DNA of 64,000 bases, from contig CAYTOK010000010.1 of NCBI GenBank assembly GCA_964439595.1, forward strand, positions 23,544 to 87,543, read 5' to 3'. Below the pieces are notes generated by a model that had not been told where the DNA came from, did no database searches, and saw only the letters and a program-made list of their open reading frames with translations. Source of the stretch: CAIJXB01 sp964439595. GTDB lineage: Bacteria; Chlamydiota; Chlamydiia; Chlamydiales; Rhabdochlamydiaceae. Positions within the stretch are counted from its first letter, which is position 1. The number at the start of each line of letters is the position of its first letter. The position numbers were made by a program, and so were the translations under genes. Below are positions 16,564 to 24,301 of this stretch, one piece after another.

Positions 16564-17997
16564 ATGAAAAAATCCCCCTACTTTCAAACTTCTGTCGTAA
16601 TTAGTAAGCTGTCCCCTAAGGGATTCGGTGTTGGTTTTTTGCGAAAAACGGAATCCTCTCCTTTATCTAAAGTACTTATTCCTCATGCTATTCCAGGAGA
16701 TGAGGTTCTTGCAGATGTAGGCTCTAAAAAGCAAGGAGCTTATGCGGGAAAGGTTTTGGAGATTGTCAAGGCTTCCTCTGATAGGGTTGGGGCTCGTTGT
16801 ATACACGCAGGTTCTTGTGGTGGGTGTTCTTTGCAGCAGATGAGCTATGACAAACAGCTTTCTTATAAAGAAAATCTTATTAAAGAGCTGTTTGCTTCCA
16901 TTTTTACAGGAGCGGTTCTTCCTATTATAGGATGTAAAGACATTTGGAATTACAGAAATAAGATGGAGTATACCTTTTCACAGGATAAGGAGGGCTCCAA
17001 ATTCTTAGGGCTTATTATTGCAGGATCTAAGGGGAGGGTGGAGTCTCTTGCTGAGTGCCACTTATGTCCTTTATGGTTTATAGATGTATTAAAAGCTGTA
17101 AGAAATTGGTGGGACCAGTCTTCTTTGCTTGCCTACAACGGGTATAGGGATACAGGAAGTTTACGCACACTTACATTGCGAGAAGGGAGGAGTACGGGTC
17201 AGAAAATGGCTATTTTGACGGTCTCAGGCGTTCCGGAATTTGGGCTAAAGAAGGCTGACATAGGGAGTTTTGCTTTAGAGGTAAAGAAAGCTTTGCCTGA
17301 CTGCTTGGAAGGGGATTTGAGTATTTTTTTACGAGTTCAGCAGTCCATTGCAGGGCAGGTAACGCAGTTTTATGAGATGCAGCTAGCAGGCCCCGCTCAT
17401 ATTTTAGAAGAAATAGAGATCTCGCTAGATTCTTTTATAAAAAAGTATCGATTTAAAATTAGCCCAACAGCTTTTTTTCAGCCAAATACAGCGCAAGCGG
17501 AGAAGATATACTCAAAAGCGTTATCTATGGTTGAGGAGAAAAAAAGAAAGAGGGTTCTAGACTTATATGCCGGAACAGCCACCTTAGGAATGATATTTGC
17601 TTCTTTTGCAGAAAAAGTCATTTCTATAGAAATTAACCCTTATGCAGTTTTCGATGCAGAAATGAATAAGGAAATAAATGCGGTGGAAAATTTGCAGATT
17701 TATAAGGGAGATGTAGCTCAAGTGTTAAAAGCTCTTCGATCTCAAGATTCTTCTTGGGAGCGTCCTGATCTAGTTTTAGTAGACCCTCCAAGGACAGGGC
17801 TCTCCTTTGAAGCACTCTCTTTAATCGTAGAGTTAAAGCCCGAAGAGATCCTGTATATTTCCTGTTCTCCCTCTACCCAGGCAAGGGACTGTATCTTGTT
17901 TAAGGAAGCAGGGTATGAAATCGTAAAGATTCAGCCAATTGATCAATTTCCTCACACGATTCACGTAGAAAATATAGCCTTACTTCGCCAGAAATAA
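16564..17997 (+). CDS. rlmD: 23S rRNA (uracil-C5)-methyltransferase, RlmD/TrmA family
   Basis: SAM-dependent C5-uridine methyltransferase, most likely acting on 23S rRNA. 477 aa. N-terminal TRAM OB-fold (residues about 1-65), iron-sulfur cysteines around CIHAGSCGGCSLQQ, the FQPNTAQAEKIY segment, SAM motif I LDLYAGTATLGM, catalytic loop LVDPPRTGL and the nucleophile Cys in YISCSPSTQARD. The C-terminal HTIHVENIALL is the family ending with the general base Glu. It follows hctA as in C. trachomatis. Substrate choice between RlmD and RlmC or TrmA type is not settled by sequence alone. Confidence 0.9.
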   Translation: MKKSPYFQTSVVISKLSPKGFGVGFLRKTESSPLSKVLIPHAIPGDEVLADVGSKKQGAYAGKVLEIVKASSDRVGARCIHAGSCGGCSLQQMSYDKQLSYKENLIKELFASIFTGAVLPIIGCKDIWNYRNKMEYTFSQDKEGSKFLGLIIAGSKGRVESLAECHLCPLWFIDVLKAVRNWWDQSSLLAYNGYRDTGSLRTLTLREGRSTGQKMAILTVSGVPEFGLKKADIGSFALEVKKALPDCLEGDLSIFLRVQQSIAGQVTQFYEMQLAGPAHILEEIEISLDSFIKKYRFKISPTAFFQPNTAQAEKIYSKALSMVEEKKRKRVLDLYAGTATLGMIFASFAEKVISIEINPYAVFDAEMNKEINAVENLQIYKGDVAQVLKALRSQDSSWERPDLVLVDPPRTGLSFEALSLIVELKPEEILYISCSPSTQARDCILFKEAGYEIVKIQPIDQFPHTIHVENIALLRQK

Positions 17998-18069
17998 CAC
18001 GGTGTAAAAATACTCTAGTGACTCGATTACACGTTATCTATGTGACTGTGGCGTTTGACTAGCTTTAAT

Positions 18070-18630
18070 TTACAGTGCTTGAACTAGAAAGTCTTCTATT
18101 TGTAACAGGGGAGATGTTCCATAGAAAGTACAGAGAGCTTTGTGGAAGGTTTTTGCTCTAGAGGGAAGTCCTTCTTCGCAATATTTTTTTACTTGAGCGT
18201 GTACGGATAGTTTAAATGTTTCTGTATCAGACTCTGATCCATTAAGATTGTCAATACTTACTCGAAAACGATATCCTGCGGCTTTGGATAGTATCCACTC
18301 TAGCGCTTGGGGTTTTATCTCTACACTTTGAAAAAGCTCTTGCTCTAAGCTTGTGCGTCCATCAGGAGCGTACCAATATCCGAAATCCACTAGTGTTCTA
18401 CGTTTTTCTCCTGCAATTAACCAATGAGAGCATTCGTGTAGAGCGCTAGCAAAAAAACCATAAGCAAAGAAAATAGCATTGTAGGGCCTTGTTTCATCGG
18501 CAGGAAGATAGATCGGCTCATCTTCTCCCTTTACGAGCAGTGTGTTGTATGTTTCAAAAAAACAGTTTTTAAAAATGGCAATTAAATCTTCATATTGGTG
18601 CATTTCTGTTTCGGAGGGAGTAGGGTGCAT
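18070..18630 (-). CDS. epmC: EF-P hydroxylase EpmC (YfcM family)
   Basis: Hydroxylates the beta-lysylated lysine of elongation factor P. 186 aa, the family length. The sequence follows E. coli YfcM almost motif by motif: KGEDEPIYLPADETRPYN, then the metal-site HExxHW (LHECSHWLIAGEKRR), VDFGYWYAPDGR, VEIKPQALEWIL, and VHAQVKKYC near the end. The start may be the first Met or Met10 (MHQYEDL), which corresponds better to the E. coli start. It is convergent with rlmD and opens the accessory island. EpmC is mainly known from gammaproteobacteria, so transfer is possible. EF-P and EpmA are encoded 21-23 kb away in the same window. Confidence 0.92.
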   Translation of the reverse strand: MHPTPSETEMHQYEDLIAIFKNCFFETYNTLLVKGEDEPIYLPADETRPYNAIFFAYGFFASALHECSHWLIAGEKRRTLVDFGYWYAPDGRTSLEQELFQSVEIKPQALEWILSKAAGYRFRVSIDNLNGSESDTETFKLSVHAQVKKYCEEGLPSRAKTFHKALCTFYGTSPLLQIEDFLVQAL

Positions 18631-19109
18631 GGGATTGATTGCCTATATTTTTTTTGAAAAAAGATGACTGAAAGTCTAATCGGCTTATTTATTTTAAAGC
18701 AATGAGTTTTACTGGAGGTTGGTGAAGTCTAAGCGATTAGGGGGCTAAGTTTTTAAGAGGGGGATTTCGTAGACAAAAAAAATATTATCTATGAAATTGA
18801 TCGTTTTAAAAGTTTTCATCACCAACCTTAAACAAATTTAAATCCTACATTTTATCAAATAAAAAGGACCCCTCACACCTTAGATTCTGGTGATCCTACA
18901 ATAGATTCTCCAGTGAAGGAATCGTGTTCCTTTCTTGCAAACGTGCCTTTTTTCAATCATTTGAACCAAATGGCCAGACCGTCAGAGAACTTTCACGTAA
19001 TTTTTTATTTGGTTTAAGAAAACAAAAAAAGCCCCACCTAATCGCGATAAATAAATTGAATGCAATCTATTTATCGGGTATCTATTAAATTTTAAATAGG
19101 AGTGTCATT
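18631..19109. other. Long intergenic region with inverted repeats
   Basis: 479 nt without a convincing gene. Two structures are visible: a 9 bp inverted repeat GGTTGGTGA (18717-18725) with TCACCAACC (18819-18827), and a hairpin-forming GATAAATA-AATTG/CAATC-TATTTATC element at about 19046-19074. It carries the upstream region of epmC (minus) and of the small membrane protein gene (plus); TTGAAT-17-TATCTA within the second element could be a weak promoter for the latter. I see no tRNA and no riboswitch I recognise. Confidence 0.4.
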
Positions 19110-19508
19110 ATGTGCAATACTGAGCTGTTGTCTTGGCGGGTAAAAAGATTGATAGTGACTTCCGGGATTACTAGCGTGTTATCAAGCTTAATGCTCATAA
19201 CATCGGTCTTATCTTGCAGAATAAGGCATCAAAAACAAAAAGTCGATTTATTTTTTATAGTTTGTTTTTATTCTTTTTCTCTTTTGCTTTTAGGAACTCT
19301 ATCTTTGGGTTACGGTAACAACTTCTGGCTGGACTTTGCTGTCTTAATGAGATTGACGGTAATTATATCGGGTGTTGCTATAGTCATGGCAGTTTCTGGC
19401 TTTTTTTTTAAGCTTAGAAAGCTCCTTTATTCCGGAGTGCTTGATCCCAATGCTTTTATTTCTTTCCGGACTACTCTTATTTGGGCTAGCAACAACCTCA
19501 CTCAATAG
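19110..19508 (+). CDS. Small integral membrane protein of unknown function
   Basis: 132 aa with three or four hydrophobic segments (about residues 12-34, 44-66, 75-97 and possibly a short last one), basic loops between them. No family recognised. RBS AGGAG lies 7 nt before the ATG. The stop lies 12 nt before the MFS transporter start on the same strand, so the two are probably co-transcribed and the protein may assist or regulate that transporter; this is inference from spacing only. Confidence 0.65.
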   Translation: MCNTELLSWRVKRLIVTSGITSVLSSLMLITSVLSCRIRHQKQKVDLFFIVCFYSFSLLLLGTLSLGYGNNFWLDFAVLMRLTVIISGVAIVMAVSGFFFKLRKLLYSGVLDPNAFISFRTTLIWASNNLTQ

Positions 19509-19520
19509 CTAGGAATCATT

Positions 19521-20801
19521 ATGAAAACTGTAAAACCTAAAGAAGAGGCCCTGATAGTCCCGATCGTTCTCGGAGGAGTTTTTGAATGGTTCGAGGTTTT
19601 TTTGCTTATTTCCTGGGCTCCAATTATGCAAAAAAATTTCTTTGACCTGTCGATTCCGTTATCAGAACTTATATACGCCGTTTTTATCTTAGCAAGCGGA
19701 CTAATTGCAAGACCCTTGGGGGGAATTATATTTGGATATATAGGTGACAGATGGGGAAGGAAAACTTCCTTTCTATTCTCAATTGGCATTCTGGCTACAC
19801 ACGGTCTCATGGTTGCCCTGATGCCATCATTTGCTTCCTGGGCCTACGCTTCTTTAATTTATATAGGATTGGCTAGGTTTTTACAGGGTATTCCTGCTGG
19901 AGGGGAGCTTCCTGGAGCTTTATGCTTACTTTCCGAGGGAGCTACTAGAGATCGGCGGCGATATTTGTGCAGCTATCTTTTTGTAGGCCCCCAAATTGGA
20001 CAGATCCTAAGCATGTTATTATTTTGGACTTTAACCACGCATCTAACTCTTGAAGAACTCAGTGATTGGGGATGGAGACTCTGTTTTATGATTAGTAGTA
20101 TAATCGGAATTATAGGGCTATTCATAAATAAATTCCTAAGAGAATACATACATGAAAGCGATAGTTTTTCGGAAATTAAAGCAGATGATCGACTTGAAAA
20201 AAAACCAATACGAGAAAGCTTTCGTCATTATAAAAAAAAGATAGGAATTGCCTTTGGGTTATCTATATTTGAAATAATGGGCTTTTTTATGATCTACTTT
20301 TACTTGTTTACAAATTCAACAGAAATACTAAATATAAAACAATCCTACAGGCCTTGGGTTTATTGTATTTATGCTATCGCCATTACAATAGCCATGCCAT
20401 TGTTAGGGAAACTAAATAATCGCTATAAATCTAGAGACTTATTAAAACTGAGCACGTTTTTAATTATATTTTTTTCATTCGTTCTCTGTTTCGCGATAAC
20501 GAACGATCACACCTTTTTAATATTTCTTATTCTAACAATAATATCCATTTTATTTTGTGTTCATTTCAGTTTTCTCCCTTCATTTATTGCGGATTTATTT
20601 CCGGTTGCGGTGCGGTTCACTTGCATTGGATTTAGTTTTAATATTGCGGATTCTTTGATTGGAGAGATTGCGCCTTTAATTGGAGATTGGCTGGTCAAAA
20701 CAACAGGGAAACAGGGCGCTTTTACGATGTTATTTCCCTTATCAGGGCTAATTTTTTTGTTGAGTTTAAGGTTGGCTAAAGAAGCGGATAGAATAGAATA
20801 A
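19521..20801 (+). CDS. MFS transporter, metabolite:H+ symporter (ProP-like) type
   Basis: 426 aa, twelve hydrophobic helices, no signal peptide. MFS motif A is present between helices 2 and 3 (GDRWGRKTS), and the RFLQGIPAGGELPGA segment after helix 4 is typical of the metabolite:H+ symporter family (ProP, ShiA, KgtP types). The substrate cannot be deduced. It follows a small membrane protein by 12 nt and runs convergently into the SAM methyltransferase gene with a 34 nt gap. In an obligate intracellular bacterium it could import a host metabolite; alternatively it could export the product of the adjacent GTP cyclohydrolase/methyltransferase pair. Confidence 0.88.
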   Translation: MKTVKPKEEALIVPIVLGGVFEWFEVFLLISWAPIMQKNFFDLSIPLSELIYAVFILASGLIARPLGGIIFGYIGDRWGRKTSFLFSIGILATHGLMVALMPSFASWAYASLIYIGLARFLQGIPAGGELPGALCLLSEGATRDRRRYLCSYLFVGPQIGQILSMLLFWTLTTHLTLEELSDWGWRLCFMISSIIGIIGLFINKFLREYIHESDSFSEIKADDRLEKKPIRESFRHYKKKIGIAFGLSIFEIMGFFMIYFYLFTNSTEILNIKQSYRPWVYCIYAIAITIAMPLLGKLNNRYKSRDLLKLSTFLIIFFSFVLCFAITNDHTFLIFLILTIISILFCVHFSFLPSFIADLFPVAVRFTCIGFSFNIADSLIGEIAPLIGDWLVKTTGKQGAFTMLFPLSGLIFLLSLRLAKEADRIE

Positions 20802-20835
20802 GGTGCCTTAGTAAAGTCGCAAGTGATAGTGTTTT

Positions 20836-21576
20836 TTATTTAGATTTACCCACTAGGATTACAAAAGGCGAAACCTTTTTCTCATCTTTCCAGTTATATG
20901 GGTCGGACTCCTTACCCAGAGGATAGATTATTTCCAACAATTCGACACCAGCTAACGCGAAAAACTTACGATAGTCTAATTCAGACCAATAATAATCTGT
21001 AAATTCCATATCTGCATCGTATAAATATAACTTAGCAAGATCCCCACTGGATAGATTGTTATTGACCTGAAACTGACAATTAAAACTCAACCAATCTCTA
21101 AAAGGGCTATGCAAATTTTGACTGCCCGTTACAGCTATAAATATACCATTTCTTTTTAGTAAACGCTTGGCTTCTTGTAAATAAGAAATAATATCATTTT
21201 CATTGCCAATTTCAAATAATACAAAACTAGAAAAAACTAAATCAACACTCTCTGAATCAAGAGGAACAACCCCATCCTGAACTTGGTCAAAGAAGAAATC
21301 GGGATATTGCAATTTGGCTTGCGTTAGCATTTCTAGGCTAGTATCAACAGCCACAACTTCAAAACCAATGCTGTATAAAAATTTTGCGGAACAGCCCGTT
21401 CCCGTACCATAGTCCAAAGCTTTTCCTGAACAGGAATATTTCTGTACAATAGCTGGAATGTCTCGATAAGCTAAGTATCTATGACTAGACTCGTGAGTTT
21501 TGCAATACTGGACGGCAGCGTCTCTGGATTTAACTTCCTGGGAATCGTAAAAAACAGTACTTTGAGTTATATCCAT
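20836..21576 (-). CDS. Class I SAM-dependent methyltransferase
   Basis: 246 aa. Motif I LDYGTGTGCSAKFL (at about residue 54), the acidic end of beta 2 in VVAVDTSLEML, motif post-I and VDLVFSSFVLFEIGN give a complete Rossmann methyltransferase core, with a C-terminal substrate cap (about residues 150-246) that is not recognised. A strong RBS (AAGGAG) lies 9 nt before the ATG. It follows the RibA/TrpF-like/methyltransferase fusion on the same strand after a 123 nt gap, so the pair may form a small biosynthetic operon. The substrate is probably a small molecule, judging by the UbiE/Tam-like layout, but this is inference. Confidence 0.85.
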   Translation of the reverse strand: MDITQSTVFYDSQEVKSRDAAVQYCKTHESSHRYLAYRDIPAIVQKYSCSGKALDYGTGTGCSAKFLYSIGFEVVAVDTSLEMLTQAKLQYPDFFFDQVQDGVVPLDSESVDLVFSSFVLFEIGNENDIISYLQEAKRLLKRNGIFIAVTGSQNLHSPFRDWLSFNCQFQVNNNLSSGDLAKLYLYDADMEFTDYYWSELDYRKFFALAGVELLEIIYPLGKESDPYNWKDEKKVSPFVILVGKSK

Positions 21577-21699
21577 AACTATTTCTCCTTAGAAGTAACA
21601 AGATTTTATTTCTACTGAACCTAAAATGCAAGCAAAAACTAATTTACGAACATTAGGTCCTACGCTTTCTTAATTGTCAAAAAAGCCATTAAAAACAAT

Positions 21700-23688
21700 C
21701 TAAAATACTGAAAACTTACCCTCAATTATTTCCATACTGACGTTTTTATCCTCTTTAATAACCGCTTCTTTGACCTTGACCAAACTTAAAGATACATCCT
21801 CAGCAATATCTTTTAAAAGCTGGATATTTCCTAGATCACTAGAGAACCCAATGAGCAACCTTCCTCCTGGGTTTAAATGTTTTTTGCTTTCTGTTAAGAA
21901 CTTACGTATTGCTCTATAGCCTGGGTCAAAAACCTGAGCTTCTTCTAAATCGACCTTGTCTCCAGCAGCTAAAAATCCGAAAGGAAGAGCCCAAAAGATA
22001 GAATCAAAACGAGCTTCCTTTGGAATTCCATCGAAGACGTCTCCAGACATAGCCTGTATTCTAGAAGAAATACCAAGCTTTTCAGCATTTAATGAAGTGT
22101 TTTCTTTAGCAAAAACGTTAATATCGGTTGACATTACTCGGAGTTTTTCGTTCTTTAAGGCAACAAAACAGCTAACTATCCCAGAGCCACATCCAATTTC
22201 ACAAAAAGTAGAGTCTTTTTGTACCATAGAGGCAACTTCATCTGCAAACCAAGAGGAAGAGGGGAAATAACCAGGATGAAAAACCTTAGGGTGAACAGCA
22301 AACTCATAACCGCCAAACGAGACCGTGCTCCACCCTTCTCTACGAAAGCTTTTTAAGAATTTGCGAGTTTGGTCAATGCCTTCTTGATTAGGTTCATGGG
22401 GAAAAAAAAGTTGAGATAAATAGGTTGTTATCTTGGTCAAGTCACTGACGCCAGATGTTTTTACTCTAGTTTCGGCGTCAATTGAAAAATTTACTTTAAA
22501 ATATTTCTTGATCTTGTGAAATATTTCTAAAGAGTCTGGGCCGAATCCCCCACAGAGTGTAATATTCGTTATTCCATAGGAAAGTAACACTGTAATTTTT
22601 CTAATAAAAGACTCTTCACTTGCCTGTATACCCTTTCCTTTACTGGAATCTAAAACAATAAAGCAATTTTCTTTTTGAATTAGTCTTCTAAATCTTGGAT
22701 TATGTACTAGGTCAAAAGTTTGATCATCTAAAGGGATATCTAGCTTAAACATAAGTGAAAGTTTTTTCAGAAGCGATAAGTTTGTTTTTTGCAAATCATT
22801 CACTTGGATTCTATTTATGCTTGGGAATAACTTTTTTGCTTCCTCGGCGTCTCGAAGAGGAGATAGCGATTTTTTAAATGAAAAATGAAGTATGGGAATA
22901 AAGTCTGGTTGATTCTCGAAAAATTCCATTATCTGTCTAATTTTTGAGATCTCATCTTCCTTTATTAAAGAATCATGGTTAGCGGAAAGTGCGACTCCTA
23001 CTTTTAAAAGTGGGTCCTTTTTTTTTCTTTTAACAAAATCCATAATCTCTGTGAGAAAGGCTGTCGAATTAAGATTGAACTGGCACAGATAATGCTGTGT
23101 TGGCTTCGAAAGGAAGTGTTGAAACTTACGACTCTTTGTTTTTAAATACGCTTTATTGTGTTTTGTTGCTTTAGAGATTAAAGGGATTCTCTCCACCACC
23201 TTTATACCTAACCTTGCAATCTCAGAAACTTTAAGAGGATTGTTAGTCAGGAGGCGTATCTGGGTAACTCCCAAGTCATCTAAAATGGTTCTTGCCATTT
23301 CATAAGATCTTTGATCTGGCTGATGGCCTAAAGCCACATTAGCCTCAAACGTGTCATATCCTTGAGCCTGTAACCGATAAGCTTTCATTTTTTCAAAAAG
23401 ACCAATGCCTCTTCCCTCTTGCCTAAGGTATATGAGTATTCCCCCCTGCTCGCTAATTAAATGAAGTGCTTTGTTTAATTGAGCCCCACAATCACAATGC
23501 AGGCTTCCAAGCGCGTCTCCGGTAATACATTCACTATGAACACGGACGATTGGCGGAGATAAAACATCCAAAGGCTCTGTGTATAAAGCAAAGGATTCCA
23601 TTCCGGCTCCCAAATCGTAAACCCTCATCCGAAACTTGGCAAATTTTGTAAAAAGATCTGACTCAACAAATTTTTCTTTTATTTCCAT
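21700..23688 (-). CDS. Fusion: GTP cyclohydrolase II, TrpF-like barrel, SAM methyltransferase
   Basis: 662 aa, three modules. (1) Residues about 1-190: GTP cyclohydrolase II with zinc cysteines in SECITGDALGSLHCDCG, RQEGRGIGL, YDTFEANVALGHQPDQRSY and LLTNNPLKV, all as in RibA. (2) Residues about 200-430: a divergent TIM barrel resembling phosphoribosylanthranilate isomerase (TrpF): FIVLDSSKGKGI for LDSxxGGTG, LCGGFGPDSLE for LAGGLxPxN, then FSIDAETRVKTSGVSD for VDVSSGVExxPGxKD; the usual catalytic Cys and Asp are not obvious. (3) Residues about 440-662: methyltransferase with EIGCGSGIVSC and WALPFGF where MTS-type enzymes have NPPF. The start is the ATG after AAGGCGGTG. TTGAGG-17-TAACAT upstream may be its promoter. 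Riboflavin synthesis alone would not need this fusion. Confidence 0.82.
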   Translation of the reverse strand: MEIKEKFVESDLFTKFAKFRMRVYDLGAGMESFALYTEPLDVLSPPIVRVHSECITGDALGSLHCDCGAQLNKALHLISEQGGILIYLRQEGRGIGLFEKMKAYRLQAQGYDTFEANVALGHQPDQRSYEMARTILDDLGVTQIRLLTNNPLKVSEIARLGIKVVERIPLISKATKHNKAYLKTKSRKFQHFLSKPTQHYLCQFNLNSTAFLTEIMDFVKRKKKDPLLKVGVALSANHDSLIKEDEISKIRQIMEFFENQPDFIPILHFSFKKSLSPLRDAEEAKKLFPSINRIQVNDLQKTNLSLLKKLSLMFKLDIPLDDQTFDLVHNPRFRRLIQKENCFIVLDSSKGKGIQASEESFIRKITVLLSYGITNITLCGGFGPDSLEIFHKIKKYFKVNFSIDAETRVKTSGVSDLTKITTYLSQLFFPHEPNQEGIDQTRKFLKSFRREGWSTVSFGGYEFAVHPKVFHPGYFPSSSWFADEVASMVQKDSTFCEIGCGSGIVSCFVALKNEKLRVMSTDINVFAKENTSLNAEKLGISSRIQAMSGDVFDGIPKEARFDSIFWALPFGFLAAGDKVDLEEAQVFDPGYRAIRKFLTESKKHLNPGGRLLIGFSSDLGNIQLLKDIAEDVSLSLVKVKEAVIKEDKNVSMEIIEGKFSVF

Positions 23689-24301
23689 AATCACCGCCTT
23701 CGGATTTAAGGATCAAACTTTTGTAAGAATGTTACTACAATCGCCATAAAACCTCAACTCATAACTCTGTCGAAGTGTAAGCATTAAATATTTAATTATT
23801 ATTTTATTGTTGATTAATTGCGTTTATTTTGTTTTATTCCCATTTTAATTGCTTAAAAACTTGGCCCAAAAGGTGGGTCGGAAGCAACAGTCCTTGTTAC
23901 ATAAATGCGCAGAAAACATCCTGGATTAAGCTATATGAGATAACAGAAACTTGATTGTTTCTGCATAATAATCCACTATACACAGCAGTTTCCGCTCCTC
24001 TTAAAATCTTGATCGAATACACTACTGTTACAAAATTTGAGTAAATCTTAATTTAGGGGTGCAGAGCCATGGCCCAGGTGTTTTAAACAAGACTTAATCT
24101 GACATTTTAGATAAAAAATAAGCTGGGACTTTTAGAGCTTTCTAAAAAGTTGGTAGTGTATCTCAAGTATGTGAAACAGGGGGGAACCTGTACTGCAAGA
24201 TGTCTTTTGTGCTCCCACTGCCTAAATCAGTAGAAAACTCTAGACAATGAGATGTCAATCTACTATAAATAGCTGAAATTTTTATTTTTATAGTAATTTA
24301 T
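23689..24301. other. Long intergenic region between fusion enzyme and rhs
   Basis: 613 nt, divergent upstream regions. No FMN riboswitch core, tRNA or known small RNA was recognised. Small hairpins are possible at about 23943-23963 (CAGAAAC/GTTTCTG) and near 24176-24191 (ACAGG/CCTGT). The right end contains the rhs promoter listed separately. Confidence 0.45.
24241..24269 (+). promoter_or_regulatory. Sigma-66/70-type promoter of the rhs gene
   Basis: TAGACA (24241-24246), 17 nt spacer, TATAAA (24264-24269): five of six matches in each box with ideal spacing. The predicted start near 24276 would leave a leader of about 25 nt. No clear Shine-Dalgarno is seen before the rhs ATG, so translation may be weak. 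Confidence 0.6.

Noticed and set aside
23689..23830. FMN riboswitch in front of the RibA-type gene
   Set aside because: No conserved RFN core (such as GGGGCAGGGTGAAATTCCC) is present upstream.
23872..23925. Resemblance to the SRP RNA tip (GGGTCGGAAGCAACAG)
   Set aside because: The match to the GGTCCGGAAGGAAGCAGCC core is broken at key positions and no flanking helix closes it.
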